In this document: positions 1 to 8,131 of the stretch, in pieces
Position numbering within the stretch: the stretch's first letter is position 1
Layout of the letters: the number at the start of each line of letters is the position of its first letter
Assembly (NCBI RefSeq): GCF_900637955.1
Contig: NZ_LR134476.1
Coordinates: forward strand, 1,736,001-1,800,000
Direction: 5' to 3'
Origin: Trueperella bialowiezensis
GTDB taxonomy: Bacteria > Actinomycetota > Actinomycetes > Actinomycetales > Actinomycetaceae
Length of the DNA: 64,000 nt
Translations under genes and position numbers: made by a program
Notes under the pieces: model-generated
Told to the model about the DNA's origin: nothing
Database searches by the model: none
What the model saw: only the letters and a program-made list of their open reading frames with translations

Positions 1-1086
1 TTGATCGACTGGATTGACGCTGAGGATTCAAATGGCGAATACATTTATGTTGACCCCAAGCTCGCGACGAACTTGATGAAGCAAAACATCGATGTTCCAC
101 GATCAATTGTTGAAGCAATCACTCAAACCGACCGCAGTAGCGATGCTGAAGACGCTTTTGTTGAAATCAGCGATAAAGTGATGAAGGACTTCGACGCAGA
201 TTTGGTAGCGCAACTCGTCCAGCTTTTGGAAAACGATCCGCAAGTAGCGACGACTACCTGTTCGGCGATGAAGGAACACTATGCGAATTACGGTTTGGCT
301 GCCTTCCTTTCTAGGGTGTTCCTCTATGCCTGCAAGCGCCCCAATAAGAAGCGCAAGGATCAAATTGTTGATGCGGATGGTTGGTTTATCGACATTTCCC
401 AGAACGTGTGTCCCTTATGCGGCAAGAATCCTTTGATGAAGACAGACGGCGGTGTCCCCACGGCTCTGTATGACGTTTTCGAGATTCCACAAAGTCCGAA
501 ATCAGCGAAAACCTACCGTGTACTTGTCTGTTTACAATGTGCTCGTAGCAAGAAGATGACTGCGACGGATCTCTTGTCCGAACCAGAAGGCTGGGAACCG
601 CTGAGGGCCGCCTATCGATCCTATGAGACGGTGCAAGAACTCAATGAAGTCTTTTCCGCTGGTACTGCACCTCAGGATTTAGGCCGAGTGGTGCGAGCAC
701 TTGCTGAAGCTCCCGACCCTCATGCGCCGGAAGAGGTCTCTCCTGATAAGTTCGAAGCAACCGCAGTCAGCAGGAAGATCCGCCCGGAGTACTACGCACT
801 TTGCTTAACTATCAAAACACTGGCAGAGGCGTACTACTACAAAGTGGGAAGCCTATTTACTGCGTTAGATGATGGTGAAGAACGCGCATACCGACGCATC
901 AGAACCAAGGTACGCGCGATTTATGACGACGCAGTGGAAGTCACTGATGACCAACAGTTGATTTTCAATGACTTTGTTGATTGGGTCGCAAAACAAGCCG
1001 ATGTTCCCACCAGATCCCAAGGTGCACTCATCGTCGCTGCTTTCTTCGTGCAGAATTGTCAGGTGTTTGATGAAGTATCCAAGTAA
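1..1086 (+). CDS. ABC-three-component (ABC-3C) system large component, 5' end possibly outside the window
   Basis: The frame is open from the first base (TTG) to a TAA at 1084-1086, so the true start may lie upstream. The 361 visible residues hold two CxxC pairs (C137/C140 and C177/C180), which look like a zinc ribbon or HNH-like knuckle, within an otherwise helical protein. No catalytic motif is certain. The next two genes are a 76-aa middle component and a DUF2326-type ATPase, overlapping in series. That is the gene order described for predicted ABC-three-component conflict systems, in which the large protein carries the effector or a C-terminal adaptor domain. Assignment rests mainly on this context. 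Base composition is lower in GC than in the housekeeping genes further right, consistent with transfer. Confidence 0.6.
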   Translation: MIDWIDAEDSNGEYIYVDPKLATNLMKQNIDVPRSIVEAITQTDRSSDAEDAFVEISDKVMKDFDADLVAQLVQLLENDPQVATTTCSAMKEHYANYGLAAFLSRVFLYACKRPNKKRKDQIVDADGWFIDISQNVCPLCGKNPLMKTDGGVPTALYDVFEIPQSPKSAKTYRVLVCLQCARSKKMTATDLLSEPEGWEPLRAAYRSYETVQELNEVFSAGTAPQDLGRVVRALAEAPDPHAPEEVSPDKFEATAVSRKIRPEYYALCLTIKTLAEAYYYKVGSLFTALDDGEERAYRRIRTKVRAIYDDAVEVTDDQQLIFNDFVDWVAKQADVPTRSQGALIVAAFFVQNCQVFDEVSK

Positions 1087-1300
1087 AGTCGTGCCTTTCA
1101 ATGAATCTACGTTGGTGTTCTTTGCCCCGATTTTGAAGGCTCTAGGGAACAAGACGCTGCAGCCTGCAAAGCTCTATACCAAGATCCCGAAGGCGAACCG
1201 CCCCTCACTTGATGAATACGTAGACGCCTTGACATGCCTCTTTGCCCTTGGACGCATCGAGCTTGACCAACAGACAGGAATGGTGCACCGTGCTGATTGA
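1070..1300 (+). CDS. ABC-3C system middle component (76 aa)
   Basis: The ATG at 1070 overlaps the end of the preceding gene by 17 nt, and its own TGA overlaps the next gene's GTG start, so all three appear translationally coupled. The 76-aa product begins MKYPSKVVPFNEST and carries a short winged-helix-like stretch (LYTKIPKANRPSLDEYVDALTCLFALGRI). This size and pattern resemble the small middle components (MC6/MC7 type) of ABC-3C systems, thought to bridge the ATPase and the effector. The frame is also open upstream to 968, but that would overlap the first gene by more than 100 nt, so 1070 is preferred. The exact subfamily cannot be fixed by eye. Confidence 0.6.
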   Translation: MKYPSKVVPFNESTLVFFAPILKALGNKTLQPAKLYTKIPKANRPSLDEYVDALTCLFALGRIELDQQTGMVHRAD

Positions 1301-2936
1301 AGTTGATTGCGACGCGTTCAAGAAGAACCGCCCGAGCCCGATTCCTTTCAAACCTGGCCTCAACATAGTTCTTGGTCTGACGAAAAACGACAACAATCCA
1401 AACTCAATCGGCAAATCAACCATGCTTATGATCTTGGACTTTGTATTTGGAGGTACCGACTACATCCGACTAGCCAAAGACGCGCTAGACGAAGTTGGGC
1501 CACACGAATTCCGATTCGCGTTCAAGTTCGGTGACACCATACGCAAATTCACTCGCTCTACAGAAAAATCGAACGTCATCAAAGCGCTAGACCCACACAC
1601 TCACCAGTGGTATGAGATGCCTTTAGAGGAATATAACGCTCTCTTAGCGCGCCAATACGGGATCGAAGAACTCGGGTTAACCTGGCGCAACGCAGTTAGC
1701 GGATCCTTCAGAATCTGGCAGCGAAAGAACTATGAAACCAGCTTGCCTCTATCGACATTCCGATCAGACACCCACAAACAAGGAATTCTGCGCCTCCTTG
1801 GCCTGTTTGATGAATATTTGCCTTTGAAAGAAACACTCGAGATTGAGTCAGAGTCACGTAACGCCTTAGAGGGGGCGAAAGCAGCGACCAAACACTACGA
1901 CCTTGTCGTTGCTAAAAACTTAAAAGAAGTAGAAGCCAACCTTGCTCGCATTGAAGAGCTAGAGTCGCAACGCGACCTACTCCGCGTTGCAAGTAGTGAA
2001 GGGCGAGAGACTCAGCTTTCTGCGCAGGAAGCAGAACAGCTTGCAGAAATTCAAAAAGCCAAGAGCAAACTGCTGCGCCGACGCACACGTCTGACTAACC
2101 AACTACGCGCACTAGAATCGGAAGACACCTTGTCCAACGAGTTCAAGGGAAGAACTAGGTTCGACGGACTTACCGAATTCTTCCCAGAGGCAGACCTTCG
2201 ACACATTAAAGAAATAGAGTCTTTCCACCGTGATATTAAAAAGATTCTGACAAAGCAGATCAAAGAAACCAGCCTTGAAATCCGTGAAGAAATCCAATCA
2301 CTTAACACCCAACTCGATCGGCTCGACAACGAACAGACCGCAATTACGACGGCTCCGACCCCGGGAGTGAAAGCACTTGAGTCGTACCATGCCATCCAAA
2401 GTGAAATAGGGCGCTTAACTACCGCTAACCGCCATTACCAGACTCGTGACAAGTTCCAGACAGAGCTCAAACAAGCGGAGAACCAACTCAAAGAAGACTC
2501 TGCCAGCATCCTTGCCAGCGTTCAGAAAACGATGAACACAGCGATGGCCAAGATCGACGGGTACCTCACAAACGAAAAACGAACCGCACCTGAGCTAACA
2601 CTGCGCGAGATCGACAGATACGGTTTTCAAATCGTCAATGACTCCGGGACAGGATCAGGCTTTCGAGGGCTGATCACATTCGATATCGCCCTGCTGGAGA
2701 CATCAGCCCTACCCGCCATCATTCACGACTCATTTATGATCGCTAATATAGAAAAAGCTACCGTCGAACGGATCTTGCAGCGCTACGCAAGCATCACTGA
2801 CAAGCAGGTATTCATAGCAATCGACGAGATCGACCGCTATCACACTGACATCCAGCAACTCATCAAAGAGCACACGCGTATCGCACTTGGTGAAGGAGAA
2901 GAAGCACTCTTTGGTCGAGAATGGGGAACGAAGTAA
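1290..2936 (+). CDS. ABC-3C system SMC/RecN-like ATPase (DUF2326 family)
   Basis: The product is a 548-aa ATPase. Near the N-terminus (about residues 28-50) is GLNIVLGLTKN followed by NSIGKST, a Walker A loop in the form typical of DUF2326 ATPases, then MLMILDFVFGG. A long, charged, Gln/Glu/Leu-rich central region (about 200-420) is a likely coiled coil. The C-terminus has the hydrophobic strand LPAIIHDS and QVFIAIDEID, matching the Walker B/D-loop part of SMC-like ATPases. The chosen GTG at 1290 gives VLIEVDCDAFKK, the usual N-terminal strand of the family, and overlaps the previous stop; a more upstream start at 1242 is less likely. The role is inferred to be the nucleotide-driven sensor of an anti-phage or conflict system. 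Confidence 0.8.
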   Translation: MLIEVDCDAFKKNRPSPIPFKPGLNIVLGLTKNDNNPNSIGKSTMLMILDFVFGGTDYIRLAKDALDEVGPHEFRFAFKFGDTIRKFTRSTEKSNVIKALDPHTHQWYEMPLEEYNALLARQYGIEELGLTWRNAVSGSFRIWQRKNYETSLPLSTFRSDTHKQGILRLLGLFDEYLPLKETLEIESESRNALEGAKAATKHYDLVVAKNLKEVEANLARIEELESQRDLLRVASSEGRETQLSAQEAEQLAEIQKAKSKLLRRRTRLTNQLRALESEDTLSNEFKGRTRFDGLTEFFPEADLRHIKEIESFHRDIKKILTKQIKETSLEIREEIQSLNTQLDRLDNEQTAITTAPTPGVKALESYHAIQSEIGRLTTANRHYQTRDKFQTELKQAENQLKEDSASILASVQKTMNTAMAKIDGYLTNEKRTAPELTLREIDRYGFQIVNDSGTGSGFRGLITFDIALLETSALPAIIHDSFMIANIEKATVERILQRYASITDKQVFIAIDEIDRYHTDIQQLIKEHTRIALGEGEEALFGREWGTK

Positions 2937-2938
2937 AC

Positions 2939-3193
2939 ATGGAAACACCGAAAAAAACTCCACTCACCCTACGCCTGGATTACACCAAACTCTGGAAGCT
3001 CCTCATTGACAAGAAGAGGAAGAAAGAAGACCTACGTAGGGAAGCGGGTGTGTCCGCTGCCTCCATTTCGCGTCTGACCAGGGGAGAAAACGTCACCACT
3101 GACACGCTTCTCCGAATCTGCCAGTACCTCGACTGCGACATCGCCGACATCTGCGAAGTTGTCTCCTCCAACCCGAAAAGAGAGACTAACTAG
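2939..3193 (+). CDS. Small XRE/Cro-type helix-turn-helix protein at the end of the ABC-3C operon
   Basis: The product is an 84-aa protein containing one helix-turn-helix (LRREAGVSAASISRLTRGENVTTDTLLRICQYLDCDIADI), the compact Cro/YozG-like form. Two starts are possible: ATG 2921, inside the ATPase gene, and ATG 2939, just after the ATPase stop. The second is listed because the HTH domain begins soon after it. It is the last gene of the run and probably co-transcribed, suggesting an autoregulator of the ABC-3C operon or a fourth component. It binds DNA by inference only; no operator repeat was identified near the gene. Confidence 0.7.
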   Translation: METPKKTPLTLRLDYTKLWKLLIDKKRKKEDLRREAGVSAASISRLTRGENVTTDTLLRICQYLDCDIADICEVVSSNPKRETN

Positions 3194-3343
3194 AAAACTA
3201 ACCACCTTCCTCGCCAAATCTGATAGGCAATATGGAGTGCGACACCCGTAAATAAAGCTCGAATGTGCTGTTAATACCGGCGCTACTCAGCGATGGCTTT
3301 GAATTTTGCTCAGCGATTGCAAGCATCGGGGTAAACCATTTAG

Positions 3344-4219
3344 TCAGAACAGTAGCTGGTCTGGCTCATACGTCAGTAAAAGTCGATCTGTCACATGCTC
3401 GCCTACTGTATTCTGTCCGTCAAGTTGAAAACGCCTTAGCATAGAGGCGCCTACAGCGATGTCAACCTCCGTTTCGAAAATACCCTCGGGAATATTAAGA
3501 GATACTTGTTTAGATCCACTTCTTTTGGAACCGTCGATGGATAGTGCGACTCGGATTCCCCGAGATTTAGCATCGTCTATTCTGGCTACCAGCTCTTCGA
3601 ATATGAAACGCTGGGCACCATACAGAATCTTTTGACTATCTACATAGGGCGGATCACAGTAAATTAAATCACCAGATTCGGCGTCTGCAAATGCTTCTTC
3701 ATAACTACGACAAGTAAAGGTGGTGTTTTTGACAGATTCCCGCCATGCATACACACGTTTCTCGAATGCCTCCGTCGAGATCGGAGTGTGGGCACCAACA
3801 GGTGTCGACATATAGCCATCGGATTGCCGGAAACGAATGACACCGCCGTAGCAAGCACGACTCAAATAAATAAATTCACTGCCTCGCCGTGTTCGATTGA
3901 ACTCAGCCAAGGCGGTTTCGTACACGTCTTTCTTGTCTTTTCCTTGCTCCAACTGGGAACGATACCGATCATATGCGGCTACTAGGTCTTCGGGGTTCTC
4001 AACGACCGCTTGCCAGATTTCTATGAGAGGCTCCAGGACATCGGATCCGTGTCCTGACGAGGGCCGAACAGCCCCCAGCACGGCGCCAGAGCCGAGAAAC
4101 GGCTCATAATATGTACCAAAATTCTGGGGAAAGTACTGCGTGATTTGCCGAGCAACTCTTTGTTTGTTGCCGACCCACTTCAGCAATTGGGGAGGCGGGG
4201 CTCCGTGCGTAGATCTCAT
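3344..4219 (-). CDS. Dam-type DNA adenine-N6 methyltransferase of a type II R-M system
   Basis: The 291-aa protein has the layout of the alpha-class D12 (Dam/DpnIIA) family. The N-terminus reads LLKWVGNKQRVARQITQYFP, motif I is YEPFLGSGAV (about residue 37), and the catalytic motif IV is D189PPY192 in GDLIYCDPPYVDSQ. The ATG at 4219 (MRSTHGAPPP) is chosen because family homology begins right after it; the frame stays open to 4468, but that part overlaps the divergent HTH gene and looks non-coding. The gene is transcribed away from the HTH-nuclease pair across a 64-bp shared control region. It should methylate adenine in the site cut by the neighbouring nuclease. Sequence specificity cannot be read from the protein. 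Confidence 0.88.
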   Translation of the reverse strand: MRSTHGAPPPQLLKWVGNKQRVARQITQYFPQNFGTYYEPFLGSGAVLGAVRPSSGHGSDVLEPLIEIWQAVVENPEDLVAAYDRYRSQLEQGKDKKDVYETALAEFNRTRRGSEFIYLSRACYGGVIRFRQSDGYMSTPVGAHTPISTEAFEKRVYAWRESVKNTTFTCRSYEEAFADAESGDLIYCDPPYVDSQKILYGAQRFIFEELVARIDDAKSRGIRVALSIDGSKRSGSKQVSLNIPEGIFETEVDIAVGASMLRRFQLDGQNTVGEHVTDRLLLTYEPDQLLF

Positions 4220-4237
4220 GTTTGAGAGGATACCAGG

Positions 4238-4275
4238 ATATCCGAATTTTAGATAATCAAATATCCGAATATAGG
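4238..4275. promoter_or_regulatory. Divergent control region with repeated ATATCCGAAT operator-like sites
   Basis: The decamer ATATCCGAAT occurs twice in the same orientation, at 4238-4247 and 4261-4270, 23 bp apart, between the methylase and controller starts. The first copy also forms part of the palindrome GGATATCC (4236-4243). TATAGG at 4270-4275 lies 8 nt before the GTG at 4284, as expected for the -10 box of a leaderless controller mRNA. This arrangement resembles C-protein operators of R-M systems. Confidence 0.5.
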
Positions 4276-4283
4276 CTCGCCTT

Positions 4284-4520
4284 GTGGATAAGCGCACACT
4301 ACAAGCTCGCAGGCTACAGGTTGCCGGTGCGATTCGGTCTTGGCGATCCGTTAGGAGGATGACGCAAGCTGAGCTTGCGTGTGCGCTCGGCGTCCCGCAG
4401 TCCTGGGTTTCGAACGTCGAATCGGGAGCCCGGCGTTTGGACATTGTAGAAGCAGAAGAACTCGCCAAAGCACTCGGGATATCAGTTATCCAGTTGCTAG
4501 AGGAACGAGGTCGTGAATAA
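4284..4520 (+). CDS. HTH controller (C-protein-like) of the R-M module
   Basis: The product is a 78-aa, single-domain HTH_3 protein: MTQAELACALGVPQSWVSNVESGARRLDIVEAEELAKALGI is a full Cro/CI-type five-helix core, with little else in the protein. Size and position (divergent from the methylase, immediately followed by the nuclease at 4521 with no gap) fit a restriction-controller C protein, which delays nuclease expression until methylation is established. The GTG start has no Shine-Dalgarno but a -10-like TATAGG just upstream, so translation is probably leaderless, as is common for C genes. Direct repeats in front of it are the likely binding sites. Confidence 0.72.
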   Translation: MDKRTLQARRLQVAGAIRSWRSVRRMTQAELACALGVPQSWVSNVESGARRLDIVEAEELAKALGISVIQLLEERGRE

Positions 4521-5471
4521 ATGAAGGCAGATTCACAATGGCTACGTATGCCCCAGGAATTTTGGCATTACGTACGTGCCCTCTCCGAGAACCTCGGTTA
4601 CTCCAGGCGCAAAACAATCCTCAAGCATACTGAAGAAGACATCCGGCGCGGACTAGCTAATCTTGGGCTTTCTGCCGATGAACTAACCAGCAACCCTGAA
4701 ACAAAGTTTTCTACCATTCACTTGGCCAATTATTTTAAATTCCGAGCCGACTTGATCGAAGGTTTCATTGCAGATCATTTGCAGACGGCAGAAGAAGCAA
4801 AAGCGTTGTTTGAAAGTGTGGTTGAAACCTACACAGACGGATACACCTTCACTTCGAACAAGCAAGGCTTGGAAAACTCCCGACTCTATAAAGTGATTGA
4901 TGGAGTTCCTGCTGAAGCACCCTTCAATAAGCAAAAGGGAGAGAAGCGTGATATTGACTTCCTTACGGCCACGTCAAACATTTTGATTTCTCACTATTTG
5001 CAAGGGCGAGATTTCGATCAGGATCCGCGTCGTTTGCCTGTATTCACCGAAGAGGGAGTCATGGTGGGGTCGATGAGTCGCCGCATGGACGGTGCATTCC
5101 CGACATGCACAAATCCTATCGCTCTTTGGGAATTCAAGTGCTACTACTACACCACCACTTTCGGCTCTAAAATCAGTGACGCAATCTATATCGCGGATCT
5201 CGATGGTTTCGAGCGTCAAGTGGTCGAACGAGAAACAGGCACACAACTTTCTTTGACTCTTTTTGTGGATGCTTATTCAACTTGGATGGATCAAGGTAAG
5301 AGCTACTTATGTCGCATTATTGACCTTTTGCACCGTGGAGCAATTTCAAATCTGATCATTGGCTCGGAAGTTGTTACTGCGATCCCGTCGCTAGTCAACG
5401 AATGGCTCAAAATTGAAAAAGCTGCCCCCAGAACTGATGAGCCAACTGCCGCGCCAAGTGATTCTGCCTAA
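4521..5471 (+). CDS. Putative type II restriction endonuclease, PD-(D/E)XK-like
   Basis: The 316-aa protein starts one base after the controller stop, so the two are coupled. It contains D190 followed after 13 residues by E204-F-K206 (SRRMDGAF ... LWEFKCYYYTT), the spacing and local strand pattern of a PD-(D/E)XK nuclease core. The N-terminal part (residues 1-120) is mostly helical. No closer family was recognised. With the divergent adenine methylase and HTH controller this forms a compact type II R-M system; the nuclease should cut the unmethylated target of that methylase. The role is inferred from the motif and context, and the target site is unknown. Confidence 0.65.
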   Translation: MKADSQWLRMPQEFWHYVRALSENLGYSRRKTILKHTEEDIRRGLANLGLSADELTSNPETKFSTIHLANYFKFRADLIEGFIADHLQTAEEAKALFESVVETYTDGYTFTSNKQGLENSRLYKVIDGVPAEAPFNKQKGEKRDIDFLTATSNILISHYLQGRDFDQDPRRLPVFTEEGVMVGSMSRRMDGAFPTCTNPIALWEFKCYYYTTTFGSKISDAIYIADLDGFERQVVERETGTQLSLTLFVDAYSTWMDQGKSYLCRIIDLLHRGAISNLIIGSEVVTAIPSLVNEWLKIEKAAPRTDEPTAAPSDSA

Positions 5472-6475
5472 TTCTGTCAGCCCTGTTATCTCCTTCGATA
5501 ATGTGAGGTTCATCGAAGCTATCCGCACATCCATCAAGGTGGAGCAGAAATCGGAGAAGGCCAGTCTCTTTCAGAGTGGAATCACTAATTGGATATAACC
5601 CTTTCCAACGTAGGAACATCGATTGTTGTAGTCATTTTCCGAGTTGCATGACACAAAGTCGGAGAATCCAGTGGCTGGGACGGCCGAGCGTGCCTGTCCT
5701 ATCATTAACGGAATAAAACCATTGCTGTCGTTAGTACGCGTACAGCTTCCCTCGGGGGATGCCCGGCCAAGTCCGGGGCGTGAAGCACGACATTGAACGG
5801 CGAGGCGGTGTGAACTTCTTCGGGTGCGCTGCAGCGCTATATGCCTGCTTCAGAAGACGCTACGGCGGCGCACTCGCCAGCCTTGGGGTGGTTTCGAGTG
5901 CCGAAATGGCACACGTTGCCACAGAATGTACATGTACGGCGTTAACAGATAAGTCCCCGTGATAACCGCATTCGGAATCACCTAGGTACTTGCGGCGCAT
6001 CCCGGATGGCAGCCGCGAAAGCTCAAGTGTTGCGATCCTCGAGTGTTGACCTTTTGCTCCGAGCTCGAGACCCCTCATTCACTCGAGGTTTTTCTGTGCT
6101 GCAAGGTTTTCGTGGCTGAAACACATGAGGTAACGTTCCATTTGGTTTTCAACTGTCGGAAAATCGTTTACTACGATTTAGATCGTCCTTCCTGCGCGTC
6201 TCACACATAGACGACCTAATGAATGCAAATAACTAGCTCTAAAACCACATATCTTTTAGCGCTACCAACACAATTTGGCGGGACCCATATGGTTGTCAGA
6301 GCGAGGGTGGCGCCGAGCATGCCTATGTAACGCAGGCATGCGTCCGAACTCGGATAGAGGTAAAAGCGCACGATAATGCCACTAGTGAACTGACGCTTGC
6401 TCTAGATGTAACCACAAAGCCACGACTTGCCAAGAACCTCAGGCTAGCCCTTGTATCCAATCCGTATGCTTTCCC
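5472..6475. other. About 1 kb without a convincing gene between two defence systems
   Basis: No frame here shows a protein I recognise or consistent coding character. Short frames exist on both strands but all look random. The stretch ends directly at the truncated methylase, whose missing 5' part should have occupied this space. No inverted repeats, transposase fragment or tRNA-like structure was seen. It is most simply replaced or decayed DNA at an island junction. Confidence 0.5.
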
Positions 6476-8131
6476 GATCCGGCTGCTGGCAGCGGAAATT
6501 TTCTCGTGATCGCCTACAAGGAGTTGCGCAGGCTCGAACATGCGATCCTTGATCAGATCGTGAGGTTAGAGAATGAGTTTCAGGAAAACCAGCTCACGAT
6601 TTTCACCGAATCACGAATCAACGTCGAGAATTTTTACGGCATCGAGATCGACGACTTCGCAGTCGAAGTAGCGATTCTGTCTCTGTGGATTGCTAAGCAC
6701 CAGATGAACGTGGAGTTTCGCGAGAAGTTCGGAATCTCGATTCCCCTGATCCCGTTGCGTGAATCGGGGAACGTGGTGGCAGCCAATGCCGCACGCATCG
6801 ATTGGAACGAGGTGTGCCCAAACGACGGTGAAACAGAGATTTACCTTATTAGCAATCCTCCTTACCTTGGGCATCATCTTCAAAGTCCCGAGCAGAAGGA
6901 GGAATTTGCTCTAGTTTTGGATGCGAAACATCACTCAAGAAAGCTTGATTACGTTACAATTTGGCTTTTTAAAGGTGCTCAATACATAAAGGGGTCGCGG
7001 GCGAAAGTTGCCTTTGTGACCACAAACTCGGTCGCCCAAGGTGAGCACGTAGGAATGGTGTTTCCGTATCTCTTCGAGCAAGGTGTTGAGATTGGCTATG
7101 CGTACACATCGTTTAAGTGGGATAACAATGCTAAGAAAAACGCGGGTGTCACGGTAGTAGTGATTTCGCTTAGGAACGTCAGCTCTGAACCGAAATTTCT
7201 TTACACCGATGATTTTCGCGTCTCGGTAGATAATATTTCCCCCTACTTAACTCCAGGCCCAACAGTCGTCGTTAGTGCAAGCCGCAAGATTTTGTCATCT
7301 GCCTTACCTGCAATGGCATTCGGCTCAAAGCCGACTGATGGAGGGCATCTGGTGCTCAATCCGCGCGAGTATTCCGATATTGTGGCTGAATTCCCTGAAG
7401 CAGCCGAATACGTGCGAAAGTATATGGGGGCAACAGAATTTATAAATGGAGTCGACCGCTACTGCTTGTGGATTGAAGACGACGAAATAGTGCGAGCGCA
7501 GAGAATTCCTGAAATTTCCAAGAGGTTGGATGCAGTGGCGGAGTTTCGAGCTCAAAGCAAAGCGCCCAGTACCATCAAGTTCGCGCAGTACCCAAATCAG
7601 TTCAAACAGCGTGCTTACAAACCCACGGACGCGATTATTGTTCCGCGGGTGTCATCTGAGCGACGCGACTACATTCCGATGGGATACCTGGGTCCTGAAA
7701 CTGTGATTTCCGATGCCGCTTTTGCCGTCTATGACGCTGAGCCTTGGCTCTTCGCCATCCTGACCTCGCGGATGCATATGGCATGGACGCGAGCCGTGGG
7801 AGGCCAGCTTGAAACTCGGCTTCGATACTCGAACACCATCGTTTACAACAATTTCCCAGTACCCGAACTTACCGATGAGGATAAGGAAAAGCTTGACGAA
7901 GCTGCATTTCGGGTACTCGACGTGCGCGAATACCACAGCGAGAAAACCCTAGCTGAACTATACGATCCCGATTTGATGCCCGAGAATCTGCGCGATGCAC
8001 ACGAGCGCGTCGACGCACTCGTGGATGGGATCTACCGCAAGAAACCATTCGAAACCGACGAGGAACGCCTCGCCCTCCTCTTTGAGATGTACCAAGAGAT
8101 GAGCCAAGCCGAAGGAAAGACAAAGAAATGA
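6476..8131 (+). pseudogene. 5'-truncated class I SAM-dependent DNA methyltransferase (type IIG/MmeI-like)
   Basis: Motif I is encoded at 6476 onward (DPAAGSGNFLVIAYKELR), but the frame closes at a TGA at 6386-6388 and no start codon lies between. The first possible start, GTG 6506, falls inside motif I and would remove the SAM-binding loop. The remaining 541 codons are intact: the catalytic NPPY motif (ISNPPYLGHH, about 120 codons after GTG 6506), a following target-recognition-like region, and a C-terminus that overlaps the helicase start by 4 nt. Related methylases usually carry a few hundred residues before motif I, absent here. The gene is therefore probably non-functional, or expressed only as a fragment. 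It belongs to an operon with the helicase and GIY-YIG nuclease. Confidence 0.75.

Noticed and set aside
5413-5598. 61-codon open frame overlapping the nuclease gene end
   Set aside because: No ribosome site or recognisable family; most of the useful length is random sequence after the nuclease stop.
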